DNA from: Neptunomonas sp. | GTDB lineage: Bacteria; Pseudomonadota; Gammaproteobacteria; Pseudomonadales; Balneatricaceae | Assembly (NCBI RefSeq): GCF_016744175.1 | Contig: NZ_JADGEV010000006.1 | Span: 1 to 64,000 of the forward strand | Reading direction: 5' to 3' | DNA: 64,000 nucleotides | Part shown: in pieces, positions 8,535 through 17,586 of the stretch | Layout of the letters: each line of letters begins with the position of its first letter | Numbering within the stretch: position 1 is the first letter of the stretch | Made by a program: the position numbers and the translations under genes | The notes under the pieces: model-generated | Seen by the model: the letters and a program-made list of their open reading frames with translations, nothing else | Database searches by the model: none | Told to the model about the DNA's origin: nothing

Positions 8535-8611
8535 GCGCTTGTAGCTCAGCTGGATAGAGTAGTAGGTTCCGATCCTATTGGTCGGGGGTTCGAATCCCTC
8601 CAAGCGCACCA
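8535..8611 (+). tRNA. tRNA-Arg (anticodon CCG)
   Basis: A complete 77-base cloverleaf. The acceptor stem GCGCTTG/CAAGCGC is perfect. The D arm is GCTC-AGCTGGATA-GAGT, the anticodon arm is GTAGG-TTCCGAT-CCTAT and the T arm is GGGGG-TTCGAAT-CCCTC. The discriminator A and the 3' CCA are encoded. The anticodon CCG reads CGG arginine codons. It stands alone, not in a tRNA cluster. Confidence 0.95.
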
Positions 8612-8750
8612 TTTTTCACATGCCTAATTCTTTTTACAGAAGCCACTAGATTGAACTACGGTGCAACCTCGCATATTTAAGAAGATGAAACGGGTGCTGT
8701 CAGACTCTGATGGGAATGCTGGAGCACCTGAAAATCTCTTACCCGATTAT

Positions 8751-10046
8751 TTAGTTGAGGTTTAGACGCAGTTTATCAAAGGCCTCACGGTTTAACTCTT
8801 CCCGGAAACTAGGGTGTGCAATTTCGATTAGGTCCCGTGCGCGCTCGCGCAAACTACGGCCGTGCAGACTAACCACTCCGTATTCGGTAGCAATGTAGTG
8901 CACATGGGCACGAGTTGTTACCACTCCTGCACCATCACTGAGGGTTGTCGTGATACGTGAAATGCTTCCCCCTGCTGCGGTTGAAGGTAAAGCAATTACG
9001 CCCCTCCCACCTTCTGATAATGATGCGCCACGAACAAAGTCGATCTGGCCGCCGAAGCCTGAGTATATTTTGGTACCCATTGAGTCTGCAGAAACCTGTC
9101 CGGTTAAATCGACTTGGATTGCGCTATTGATCGACATTGCTTGTGGGTTGCGCTGAATGCTGCGCATATCGTTTACATATTCGGTGTCCAAAAATTGCAC
9201 AGCTGGATTGTCATCTACAAAGTCATAAAGCTTCTGGCTTCCAATGACAAAGCTGGTGACAATTTTTCCTTGATGATTCTTTTTATAAGCGCCGGTGATC
9301 ACCCCTTTTTCTACGAGTGGAAGAATGCCATCTGAAAACATCTCGGTATGAACCCCCAGGTCTTTTCGGTCACCTAAGCAGGTAAGTACGGCATCAGGAA
9401 TAGCTCCGATACCGGTTTGAATACAATCACGGTCTTGTACAAGTGCTGCCACATGCTGACCGATGGCGTTATAGACCTCGTTTTGAGCCGCAGGGGCGTG
9501 GCAACTTATCGGTGCAGATTCTTCGTACACGGTATGAAATTTCTTATAAGAGATGATTCCATCGCCGTGCGTGCGTGGCATTTTTGGGTTTATATGGGCA
9601 ATGATCTTACCGGCTTTTTCCAATGCGGCATGGGTCGCCTCAACCGATACACCAAGCGAGCAGTTACCATGCTTATCGGGTGGGCTAACCTGGATAATTG
9701 CAGTGTCGACCCGTTGCCCTCCACTACGAATAAGCTTCGGCACTTCTGCCAGTAATATTGGAACATAATCAGCATCACCCCTTTGAACAGCCTTACGCGT
9801 TACAGCGCTGACAAAATAACAACGGCAGCGAAGATGGCCGCGTAGCTCTGGAGCAACCATTAACGCTGCGCCATCACCCTCGGTATGCAGTTGCAGTAAA
9901 ACTAAATTTCGACATGACAAAGCATGTTGAGCTAGGCCTTTAAGCAATATAGTAGGCGTTGCTGCCATGTTGTGCGTCCAGATTGCTTCATTATCCTTAA
10001 TTGAAGAAACGGCATCTTCAGCGCTGTAGGCAATTCTAGGGGACAT
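8751..10046 (-). CDS. Acetyl-CoA hydrolase/transferase family protein
   Basis: A 431-residue family I CoA transferase of the acetyl-CoA hydrolase/4-hydroxybutyrate CoA-transferase type. The catalytic Glu is in the HTEMFSDG motif. The glycine-rich CoA-binding stretches (QTGIGAIPDAV; GFGGQIDFVRGAS) are present, as is the C-terminal ATEYGVVSLHGRSLRERARDLIEIAHP block. It would move CoA between acetyl-CoA and another carboxylate; the acceptor cannot be told from sequence. The ATG at 10046 is preferred because GGAG stands six bases before it. A TTG four codons upstream has no ribosome site. It appears monocistronic. Confidence 0.9.
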   Translation of the reverse strand: MSPRIAYSAEDAVSSIKDNEAIWTHNMAATPTILLKGLAQHALSCRNLVLLQLHTEGDGAALMVAPELRGHLRCRCYFVSAVTRKAVQRGDADYVPILLAEVPKLIRSGGQRVDTAIIQVSPPDKHGNCSLGVSVEATHAALEKAGKIIAHINPKMPRTHGDGIISYKKFHTVYEESAPISCHAPAAQNEVYNAIGQHVAALVQDRDCIQTGIGAIPDAVLTCLGDRKDLGVHTEMFSDGILPLVEKGVITGAYKKNHQGKIVTSFVIGSQKLYDFVDDNPAVQFLDTEYVNDMRSIQRNPQAMSINSAIQVDLTGQVSADSMGTKIYSGFGGQIDFVRGASLSEGGRGVIALPSTAAGGSISRITTTLSDGAGVVTTRAHVHYIATEYGVVSLHGRSLRERARDLIEIAHPSFREELNREAFDKLRLNLN

Positions 10047-10424
10047 TTTTGACTCCAATAGGGGAACGTACGTATATAGGAAACTTTATATCGTTTTATC
10101 GAGCAAAAAGACAGAGGTATAGGCGGTGGTCGTTTTACCGCTATCTCTTTACCTGAGCTATGGCATAACTTTGGGCTTTTTTCATGGATAGCCTATGTGA
10201 TGGCGATCTGGATACAGTGAGTAGTGTAGTACACGGCGACCGCTTCTCCTGAGGTATTCAACTAAGTATGATAGGGGCGAGAATTTATACTCATGCGGTG
10301 TTTAAGGGCTGCTTAAGGCTGATTTTTATCCTGTTTCTCGGGGTGCACCCTTCTAAGCATATTGTCTTTATATAAAATGCATTCGCCTTAATAAACATTA
10401 ATTATTTGTACTGGAGTTCATTGG
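10047..10424. other. Intergenic region upstream of a small lipoprotein gene
   Basis: No open frame longer than about 22 codons has a plausible ribosome site here. The region must hold the divergent promoters of the CoA-transferase and lipoprotein genes, but I cannot assign them. An ACGTACGT palindrome stands about 20 bp before the CoA-transferase start. Confidence 0.5.
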
Positions 10425-10604
10425 ATGAAATCAATTGTCATTATTCTATTGGTGATGATTCTACAAGGTTGTGTGTTAACAAAAGTAGTGACGGTTCCCC
10501 TGCGTATTGGCGGAGCGGTTATTTCTGTTGTGCCTGTAGTGGGTAATGCAGCAGACGCAGCCCTTGATACAACGGCTGACGCTATTGATTTGGTGCCATT
10601 GTAA
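10425..10604 (+). CDS. Small lipoprotein of unknown function
   Basis: A 59-residue open frame with ATG preceded by CTGGAG at good spacing. The N-terminus is a short lipoprotein signal with the lipobox LQGC (Cys16), so the mature peptide is only 44 residues. It contains KVVTVPLRIGGAVISVVPVVG and an Asp/Ala-rich tail. Tiny lipoproteins with the same K-V-V-T-x-P pattern occur in Pseudomonas and relatives and are uncharacterised. It is probably anchored in the outer membrane, because Val-Leu follows the Cys rather than Asp. Confidence 0.8.
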   Translation: MKSIVIILLVMILQGCVLTKVVTVPLRIGGAVISVVPVVGNAADAALDTTADAIDLVPL

Positions 10605-10686
10605 CGTTTTATGATTTATATGACCTCATGATAAGCTGATGATCCCTCTTTGAAAGAGGATGATATTTGAGCGAGGAGATCCTGCG

Positions 10687-11064
10687 ATGAATACAGATAA
10701 AGATTTACCTTTAAACGCTCTTGATGCCGAAGAGCAGCGCGTTATTTTGCATAAAGGTACTGAACGGCCTTTTACAGGTACCTATGATGATTTCTCTGAA
10801 ATAGGTAGGTTTGTTTGCAAACAGTGTGATTCAGCCCTCTATCGTTCTACAGATAAATTCTCTTCTGGTTGTGGTTGGCCGAGTTTTGATGATGAAATTG
10901 AAGGTGCTATAAAACGTGTAACAGATGCTGATGGCAGCCGTACAGAAATAGTATGTGCTAATTGCGATGGCCATTTAGGGCATGTGTTTGAGGGAGAGCA
11001 GATGACTGAAAAAAACACCCGCCATTGTGTTAATTCTATTTCCATAAAATTTATTAAAGCGTAA
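10687..11064 (+). CDS. msrB: Peptide-methionine (R)-S-oxide reductase MsrB
   Basis: A 125-residue MsrB, which reduces the R epimer of methionine sulfoxide in proteins. The structural zinc ligands are two CxxC pairs (Cys44/47 and Cys90/93). The catalytic Cys114 lies in [11 protein letters not shown] (usually RYCIN) and the GCGWPSF motif is present. An upstream in-frame ATG at 10660 would add nine residues, but GAGGAG stands at the proper distance only before the ATG at 10687. The MOSC gene follows after 4 bp, so the two are probably co-transcribed. Confidence 0.95.
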   Translation: MNTDKDLPLNALDAEEQRVILHKGTERPFTGTYDDFSEIGRFVCKQCDSALYRSTDKFSSGCGWPSFDDEIEGAIKRVTDADGSRTEIVCANCDGHLGHVFEGEQMTEKNTRHCVNSISIKFIKA

Positions 11065-11068
11065 AGCA

Positions 11069-11566
11069 ATGGGGGTGAATACAGTAGGCCGTTTGTTAAG
11101 CCGGCATCTTCAAGACCTTAAGCCTGGCCGTCTAGACTGGATTGGTTTACGGCCTGAGCGCAAAGTGGATATGCAACAGGTCACTCAAGTTGAGGCTATC
11201 GCTGAGAAGGGGCTTGCGGGAGATAGGCGATGTGACGGGACGCCAGGCTCTGCGCGACAGATAACATTGATTAACAGTGAGCATATTGATGTAGTGGCAG
11301 CGTTGCTGGGGCTTGAGTCTATAGATCCTAGAATACTGCGCCGTAATTTGGTGGTGTCTGGTATCAATTTAATGGCACTTCGCCATCAGATTTTTCGTAT
11401 TGGTGAGGTGGAATTTGAAGCTACTGCCCAATGCCATCCTTGTTTGCGAATGGAGCAGGCCCTTGGTAAGGGTGGCGTAGCTGCTATGTTAGGTCATGGT
11501 GGTATTTGCGCCAAAATTACGCATGGAGGTATTATTACTGTTGGGGATGAGGTGAAAAAGTTGTAG
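11069..11566 (+). CDS. MOSC domain-containing protein
   Basis: A 165-residue standalone MOSC (molybdenum cofactor sulfurase C-terminal) protein. The conserved Cys is in the ATAQCHPCLRME motif, and the GDRRCDGTPGSARQITLI and LRRNLVVSGINL blocks match the fold. MOSC proteins bind molybdenum cofactor or carry sulfur for it; the specific job is unknown. It follows msrB at 4 bp. Its 3' end overlaps the convergent diguanylate cyclase gene by 32 bp. Confidence 0.88.
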   Translation: MGVNTVGRLLSRHLQDLKPGRLDWIGLRPERKVDMQQVTQVEAIAEKGLAGDRRCDGTPGSARQITLINSEHIDVVAALLGLESIDPRILRRNLVVSGINLMALRHQIFRIGEVEFEATAQCHPCLRMEQALGKGGVAAMLGHGGICAKITHGGIITVGDEVKKL

Positions 11567-13253
11567 AGTTAATTTGGTTGCGGCCTTTGTCTTTAGCAAG
11601 ATAAAGGTGACTATCTGCATCATAAATTAGCTCATTTAAGGTTTGTTTTGAACCTCGCTCTGAGACTCCTATACTTGCTGTTGTTTTAATGTGAGTCTGC
11701 TTGAAATCTATTTTTAGTGTTTCAATTGAACTACGTATCCGCTCTGCAAGGATATGCGCCTGCTCTAGGGTGGTTTCAGGAAGCAGTATGAGAAATTCTT
11801 CTCCTCCCCAGCGTGTGAGAATGTCACCGCCCCGACATTCATTGGTGAGCAGTTGGGATATTTTCCCCAAGGTTAAGTCACCTGCGACGTGACCATGCTC
11901 ATCATTGATCTGCTTGAAATAGTCGATATCAATGATAATGATAGTGATAGGTCTTTGTTTTCTGATGTTAGTACTCCAGACACTGTTTGCAAGGTCATAA
12001 AACCCGCGCCGATTAAGCAAGCTCGTTAAAGGGTCGTGATGGGCCATGTATTCTGCGCGCATTCGAGCACTGTATTGTTCGCGCACTTGATGTGTCAGGG
12101 CAAGTGCTAGTAATGTTGCTTCGATGAGTATTCCAATGTTCACACTGTGGAAAGTAAGAGGAGTGAAAGGTAACCAGCCTAGTACTGCAAAAGTTGTGAT
12201 GGCTGTACCAATCATGCCGAATAAGGCTGCCGTAAAAAAGTAGTGTCCTACGTCTTGTTGTTTCCATACAGCAAAAGCGCCTAGCAGTACCATGCCTATG
12301 GTGAAAACTGTTTGATAGCTAAATGCCACCATGACCGCATGAAGCTGGTTGTCTTGTAGTATTGCCGCTCCCATTAAACAGGGGCCAAGCAGCATAAAAG
12401 AGCGTATCCAGCGTAATAGTTTAGGTGCATATTGATTCAGCGTGAGGAAGCGACAGGCAAACACTAGGCCGCACACACTGTAAAGTACCATCAGTGCCAA
12501 AATAATGTAGCGCTGAAAGGAAGGGCTATTTGGCCAGAACCAAGAATATCCGTGCCCTGTATAAGCAATGTTCAATAAAATGAAGCTGGTTAGATAGAGT
12601 AGGTAATAAAGATAACTTCGTTTTCTAAGGCCAAAGTACAGCATGAAATTATAAGCAATCAGTGCGCAAAGATAGCCGTATAAAAAACCATAGGCATATT
12701 GTGTCCATTGATTTGAGGTATCTACTTCTTCGATATCGGTGAGAGTGATTGGTAATATAAGTGGGTCAACAGTTGCTGCACGAATATAAATATGACTTAT
12801 TCCTGGCGGAAACCTTTGGGAATAAGTAAAGCCTGTCCCTGGTGTTAACTCGGGCGTCTTTGTACGAGCATCTCCTGTTTGTATATTGCTTATTAATTCC
12901 CCATCAGCTCGTAATATATAGATATTGAGTAGATCAACCCATGTAGTACCTGTGGCTAGTTGGTAAGTTAGGAAATGATCCGTAGGATTATTAACAGCGA
13001 GCGCTAGCCAAACGGGAGGAGACCCAACACCAAAGGTAAGTGCAGTTTGTTTGCCCGAACGAAAAGAGCCTGCTTTATATATGTGGGTTGCTTCTTTAAG
13101 CGTGAGTTGTTGTCCCTCTTCAATAAAAAATTGAGTGTGGTTGCCCAGAGAGCCTTTGGGGAGTTCGGCAAGATCTAAGGGCTGGATTGAAACGGATCCG
13201 CTGGCGGCAAATGCCGTGAGTACTAGCCCCCAAAATAAGAGTAAAAATTTCAC
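11535..13253 (-). CDS. 7TMR-DISM diguanylate cyclase
   Basis: A 572-residue membrane diguanylate cyclase. A signal peptide (MKFLLLFWGLVLTAFAASG) is followed by a periplasmic 7TMR-DISMED2-like domain (about 25-175), a seven-helix 7TMR-DISM membrane domain (about 185-395) and a C-terminal GGDEF domain (about 405-565). The active-site motif is GGEEF, and an RGGD inhibitory site stands five residues before it, so a feedback-regulated active cyclase is expected. The periplasmic domain probably senses a carbohydrate-like or other small ligand. The start codon is GTG. The 3' end overlaps the MOSC gene tail to tail. Confidence 0.92.
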   Translation of the reverse strand: MKFLLLFWGLVLTAFAASGSVSIQPLDLAELPKGSLGNHTQFFIEEGQQLTLKEATHIYKAGSFRSGKQTALTFGVGSPPVWLALAVNNPTDHFLTYQLATGTTWVDLLNIYILRADGELISNIQTGDARTKTPELTPGTGFTYSQRFPPGISHIYIRAATVDPLILPITLTDIEEVDTSNQWTQYAYGFLYGYLCALIAYNFMLYFGLRKRSYLYYLLYLTSFILLNIAYTGHGYSWFWPNSPSFQRYIILALMVLYSVCGLVFACRFLTLNQYAPKLLRWIRSFMLLGPCLMGAAILQDNQLHAVMVAFSYQTVFTIGMVLLGAFAVWKQQDVGHYFFTAALFGMIGTAITTFAVLGWLPFTPLTFHSVNIGILIEATLLALALTHQVREQYSARMRAEYMAHHDPLTSLLNRRGFYDLANSVWSTNIRKQRPITIIIIDIDYFKQINDEHGHVAGDLTLGKISQLLTNECRGGDILTRWGGEEFLILLPETTLEQAHILAERIRSSIETLKIDFKQTHIKTTASIGVSERGSKQTLNELIYDADSHLYLAKDKGRNQINSTTFSPHPQQ

Positions 13254-13523
13254 GTTTTAAAGATTAAGCCTCTTTTATTTTTTGATACTGGATGATCGTA
13301 ATCTGGGGGTTTTATCTCCGTGTTGTTGTGGCCTGTCAGTTAGATGAGACGCTTAATTATGATTAAAGTAATAAGCGTAGATGAATAAAAGATAAATGTG
13401 GGGAAAATTTTCATCGTTAATACGGATGGATATCATCTCTTTTGCTAACAGTTCCTGCTGTCGTTTACTTGTTTCAGCCATGGGGAGCGATGTGGATTTA
13501 AAATTTCTAAGCCTTGAGATGTG

Positions 13524-15188
13524 TTAAGAAATATCTGTGTAAAAGCTGAAGGCGCGTAGGGGATTGTTTTTAGCGTGATACATAGCCTCATCTGCATTTT
13601 GTAACAGCTGTTCAGCGACTCTTGAATCTGAAGGGAAAAGGCTGATGCCAATACTCGCAGAGAGGCTTACATTTGTTTCTTTTAGTCCAAAGGGTTGTTC
13701 TATGCACTTGCTCAGCTTTTCGGCAACAAATTCTGCTTGGGTGTTATTTGCTATATCAATCAGCGCGATAAATTCATCTCCGCCCATTCTCGATAATGTA
13801 TCGGTTTTGCGCATGTTGTTTTGCAGTCTCTCGGCAACAGCTATCAATATGTTGTCACCTTCAAAGTGTCCGTGAAGGTCATTGATAGGTTTGAAATTAT
13901 CTAGGTCGATGAACAGAACAGCAATTTGTCGACGTTGTCTTTCTGCTCGAATGATGGCGCTTTCTAGTTTTGTTTTTAAAAGAAGGCGGTTAGGGAGCCC
14001 GGTTAAGTGGTCATGATAAGCTTGGGTAAGAAGCTCGCGTTCGCGCTCTTTATGTAAGCTATTGTCTCTTAGTGTAAGTACAAATTTTTCAACGTGCTGT
14101 TCATCATCCAACACGGCGTTCAATGTGCCTAAGAAAGGCTTTTTGTCCTGTGATGATATTTCGCCATGCCAGCTTAGTTCAGAGTCAATAATTTTTTCTA
14201 ATGTTGGAGGGGTGTTTGATATACACAGTAGCTCAGTGATGAGTGTCTTATTGTTAGTGGTAAGGTTGGGGAACTGTTCTTTGGCTGCATAATTCGATGA
14301 TAAAACTTCGCCTTTGCTGGATATAATAAAGCAGCAATCAGACGTGGTTTCAAATACTAAAGCGGCTAATTGTAGTTTGTGTTCGATCTCACGCTCGCGT
14401 GTAACATCGTGACCGATACCAATGATGCCTTCTACTTCGCCTGTATTGTCGAGTAATGGCATTTTAAGCATGTCGACTAGACGTTTTTGTCCATCGTTAT
14501 AAGTAACGGGTTCGTCGCACCGAAGCTCCAGAGAGCTATTTATTACCTCTTGATCTCTTCTCTTGATATAGCGTGCTGAGGATTTAGACATCAGGTCGTT
14601 ATCAGTCTTATTGATAATTCTATCTGAAGGGGTGTCGAGCAAAGATTCGAAGCTTTTGTTACAGCGTTGATAGACACCAAACTTATCCTTGACAAAGATG
14701 AAATCGGGGATGGCGTCAATGATTGTGTTGAGTAAGTGTCTTTCTTTTTCAAGAGCGGCTTGAGTATGTTTGAGAACAGTAAGATCTCTGGCAACGATAG
14801 CCACGCCTTTTTCAGAGACGAGTTCACCTGTGTAAATTGTATGGCGACTATCAAGAAAGCGTAATTCTCCGAACTGGTTTGGTCTCCAAAATTGAAGATG
14901 AACCTTTTCGCCCGCTAATGTTAAGTCAAGATTAGGTTTTATGGCTTGTTCAAAAACTTCTTCACCATGTAGCTCTGCTACTGTCTTGCCAATAATATCC
15001 TTAGCAAGAAGACCGAAAAATACGGTATACCCACGACTTACCGCAGTGTAGCGGTAGTTTTGGTCTACGATTGAAACCAGATCATCTAGTGCTTCTAAAA
15101 TTGAGTGCATCTCAGAAACAGTCTTTGCTCTACCTAAGTCACAAATGTGATCACTGTCAGTCGTAATGTTTTTATTATTATTCTTCAT
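13524..15188 (-). CDS. PAS-domain diguanylate cyclase
   Basis: A 554-residue soluble protein with three PAS-like regions (about 25-140, 150-270 and 275-385) and a GGDEF domain (about 390-550). The first PAS begins ILEALDDLVSIVDQNYRYTAVS. The second (TIIDAIPDFIFVKDKFGVYQRCN) ends with the PAC signature GIIGIGHDVT. The signature is GGDEF and the inhibitory site RKTD is present, so it should be an active, product-inhibited cyclase. No transmembrane segment is visible. PAS domains often bind heme or flavin, which would suit a redox or oxygen sensor beside the nos cluster, but no cofactor residue is diagnostic. Confidence 0.92.
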   Translation of the reverse strand: MKNNNKNITTDSDHICDLGRAKTVSEMHSILEALDDLVSIVDQNYRYTAVSRGYTVFFGLLAKDIIGKTVAELHGEEVFEQAIKPNLDLTLAGEKVHLQFWRPNQFGELRFLDSRHTIYTGELVSEKGVAIVARDLTVLKHTQAALEKERHLLNTIIDAIPDFIFVKDKFGVYQRCNKSFESLLDTPSDRIINKTDNDLMSKSSARYIKRRDQEVINSSLELRCDEPVTYNDGQKRLVDMLKMPLLDNTGEVEGIIGIGHDVTREREIEHKLQLAALVFETTSDCCFIISSKGEVLSSNYAAKEQFPNLTTNNKTLITELLCISNTPPTLEKIIDSELSWHGEISSQDKKPFLGTLNAVLDDEQHVEKFVLTLRDNSLHKERERELLTQAYHDHLTGLPNRLLLKTKLESAIIRAERQRRQIAVLFIDLDNFKPINDLHGHFEGDNILIAVAERLQNNMRKTDTLSRMGGDEFIALIDIANNTQAEFVAEKLSKCIEQPFGLKETNVSLSASIGISLFPSDSRVAEQLLQNADEAMYHAKNNPLRAFSFYTDIS

Positions 15189-15281
15189 ACCAATAAGTGT
15201 AGCTCATCAGTACTAAAAAACAGAGTTCTCTGATATGTTGCCGTGTTGTTCTTAATTAGGAAGTTCTTATGTATTAGGTTC

Positions 15282-15295
15282 TTGATTTGTGTCAA
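15282..15295 (+). promoter_or_regulatory. FNR/DNR-type operator upstream of nosR
   Basis: TTGATTTGTGTCAA matches the FNR-family consensus TTGAT-N4-ATCAA at nine of ten conserved positions. It lies about 85 bp before nosR. An AT-rich TATATC at 15315-15320 could serve as the -10 element at roughly class II spacing. FNR/DNR/NNR control of nos genes under low oxygen and nitric oxide is well established in denitrifiers. Confidence 0.75.
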
Positions 15296-15379
15296 GTCGT
15301 TTTTTTGGTGCTTCTATATCCTGCGTCATAATGTCGCAGTGCTGATAAGCAGATTAATGGTAATGAGTTAGGACGTTCG

Positions 15380-17539
15380 ATGAACAAATATATAAAGCGA
15401 TGGATTGTTACACTTTTGGCCTTTGCGCTGATGACTGCTAATGCATTTGGAATGGTTCCGGTATCGCAAGATCAGCAGTTGGAACTTATCCGGGCTGCTT
15501 TTCCGAGTGCGACAAGCATTAGTGATAAAGCTCAAATCTCTGACGGTTCTGCAATTATTCGTACTGTTACAAAAGATGACCTGGTTCTCGGTTATGCCTT
15601 TGAAACTAATGATGTTGTTGAAATAGCGGCATATTCCGGTAAACCCATTGAAATGCTGGTGGCGATTGATCTGGAAGGCAACTTTAAACTGTCAACAGTG
15701 CTTGAGCATCATGAGCCTATTCTGTTGGTCGGTATACCTGAACATACTTTATTCGATTTTGCTGCTCAGTATTTACCACTAAAATTAACTGACAGAGTAA
15801 AAGTGGGTGCGGCAAATAATAGTGATGTTATTAGCCTTGATGCTATCTCTGGTGCGACAGTTACCGTGATGGTCGTGAATGAAACGGTCATGCGTGCTTC
15901 ACGAAAAGTGGCTCAGCAACTTGGGCTATTGGGGATGTCAGAACAAGCGAAAATCCCTCCTTCTACAGTGAAAGCAGACGTATTTACAAAATCTGATTGG
16001 GTGACTCTTACCGGTGATGGTTCAATTCGTCATTTATCGCTAACGCGTGGTGATATTAACGAAGCGTTTAAAGGTACTGCTGCTGAAAAAGATATTTCAG
16101 GCAAAGGGCAGCATCAGCAAGAACCCTTTATCGACCTTTTTTATGCGCCTGTGAATATTCCGACGATCGGCCGAAATCTGCTAGGTGATAGCGAATATAA
16201 GTGGTTGATGAATGAAATAAAACCCGGTGATCAAGTAATTGCCGTGATGGGTGAAGGGCGCTATTCCTTTAAAGGTAACGGTTATGTACGTGGCGGAATT
16301 TTTGATCGCTTTCAAATACAGCAACTAGATAAAGTTATTAGTTTTCATGACTCTGATTTTTATCGCCTGAATGATGTCTTTATAGAAGGCTTCCCAGGTT
16401 TTTCTGAAATGGCGCTGTTTATTGTTCGCGCACAATATGAATTTGATATAGGGACGCCTTGGCAGGTTGAGTTGCTAGTACGCCGTCAAATTGGTGCCCT
16501 AGATAGTGTGTTTACCAGTTTTTTTGGTGATTACATGACACCAGAAGATTATATCACGCGTCCAGAGCCGGTTGTCGAAGAGGAAGCGAAGCCGCTATGG
16601 GTGTCTGTGTGGGAAGGTAAAGCATTTCAAATTACGGTGCTAAGTATTAGTTTAATACTACTTACAGTGATTATTTTCTTACAAGACTGGCTAGTTCGCT
16701 ATCCTCGGTTGCTGCGCAATATTCGTCATGTCTTCTTGACCTACACAGTGTTCTTTATTGGTTGGTACACACTAGGACAGCTGTCTATTGTCAATGTGTT
16801 TACTTTTGTTCATGCCGCCATGGGCAAGTTCCAGTGGGATATATTTTTACTCGATCCTGTACTGTTTATTCTTTGGGGCTTTGTCGCTATGACATTAGTG
16901 CTCTGGGGGCGTGGGATCTTTTGTGGCTGGTTATGTCCATTCGGTGCCTTGCAAGAGCTCATTAACGAAATAGCGCGTGCTGTGAAAATCAAACAGTATG
17001 AGCTCCCCTTTGCTGTGCATGAGCGTCTCTGGGCTATTAAGTACATCATTTTGCTATTGTTATTTGCTGTTTCTTTAGAGTCGCTTAGTGAAGCTGAGCG
17101 CTATGCTGAAGTTGAGCCTTTCAAAACATCCATTATGTTGAAGTTTCAGCGTGAATGGGGCTATGTACTCTATGCGGGTGTTCTACTATTTGTTTCGATA
17201 TTTACACGCAAAGTGTATTGCCGTTACATCTGCCCACTGGGTGCAGCGCTGGCAATTCCTTCACGCCTAAGATTGTTTGATTGGCTATATCGTCGTAAAG
17301 AGTGCGGCCAACCGTGCAAGTTGTGTGCAAATGAATGCGAAATTCAGGCGATTCATCCTGATGGCACTATTAACGCTAACGAATGCCACCATTGTTTGGA
17401 TTGCCAAATGACTTATCACAGTAATGATAAATGTCCTCCATTAGTGGTTAAAAAACGCAAGGCCCGTAAAGCTAATCAAGCAGTTCTGGCTGAAAACCAG
17501 ATACCCAGTATAGATATTACTGATCCAGTAAAAGCCTGA
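15380..17539 (+). CDS. nosR: NosR, flavo-iron-sulfur protein for N2O reduction
   Basis: A 719-residue membrane protein required for nosZ expression and for electron supply to NosZ. A signal segment ends near ANAFG. The periplasmic FMN-binding domain follows (about 30-400), and its SGATVT motif holds the Thr that carries covalent FMN. The C-terminal half has several transmembrane helices, two CxxxCP motifs (CGWLCP, about 515; CRYICP, about 613) and a cytoplasmic polyferredoxin region with two 4Fe-4S clusters (CGQPCKLCANEC; CHHCLDC...KCP). All parts appear intact. No apbE/nosX flavin transferase lies nearby, so the flavinylating enzyme must be encoded elsewhere. It is the first gene of the nos cluster, 47 bp before nosZ. 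Confidence 0.97.
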   Translation: MNKYIKRWIVTLLAFALMTANAFGMVPVSQDQQLELIRAAFPSATSISDKAQISDGSAIIRTVTKDDLVLGYAFETNDVVEIAAYSGKPIEMLVAIDLEGNFKLSTVLEHHEPILLVGIPEHTLFDFAAQYLPLKLTDRVKVGAANNSDVISLDAISGATVTVMVVNETVMRASRKVAQQLGLLGMSEQAKIPPSTVKADVFTKSDWVTLTGDGSIRHLSLTRGDINEAFKGTAAEKDISGKGQHQQEPFIDLFYAPVNIPTIGRNLLGDSEYKWLMNEIKPGDQVIAVMGEGRYSFKGNGYVRGGIFDRFQIQQLDKVISFHDSDFYRLNDVFIEGFPGFSEMALFIVRAQYEFDIGTPWQVELLVRRQIGALDSVFTSFFGDYMTPEDYITRPEPVVEEEAKPLWVSVWEGKAFQITVLSISLILLTVIIFLQDWLVRYPRLLRNIRHVFLTYTVFFIGWYTLGQLSIVNVFTFVHAAMGKFQWDIFLLDPVLFILWGFVAMTLVLWGRGIFCGWLCPFGALQELINEIARAVKIKQYELPFAVHERLWAIKYIILLLLFAVSLESLSEAERYAEVEPFKTSIMLKFQREWGYVLYAGVLLFVSIFTRKVYCRYICPLGAALAIPSRLRLFDWLYRRKECGQPCKLCANECEIQAIHPDGTINANECHHCLDCQMTYHSNDKCPPLVVKKRKARKANQAVLAENQIPSIDITDPVKA

Positions 17540-17586
17540 TCAGTGAACTAATAAACATCGAAAATAAATGTTTCGGAGATAAATAA

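Noticed and set aside
8268-8612. A 114-codon frame on the minus strand beginning MVRLEGFEPPTNRIG
   Set aside because: Its first codons are the reverse complement of the tRNA-Arg gene; GFEPPT-type starts are a well-known artefact of antisense tRNA. The rest has no family character or ribosome site.
8684-8764. A 26-codon plus-strand frame after the tRNA (MKRVLSDSDGNAG)
   Set aside because: It is very short, has only a weak ribosome site and runs into the end of the convergent CoA-transferase gene. I cannot support it as a gene.
10645-10659. CCTCTTT-G-AAAGAGG palindrome before msrB as a terminator or operator
   Set aside because: It has a one-base loop and no T run, and its position beside an unused ATG gives no clear role. 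It is noted only as a short palindrome.
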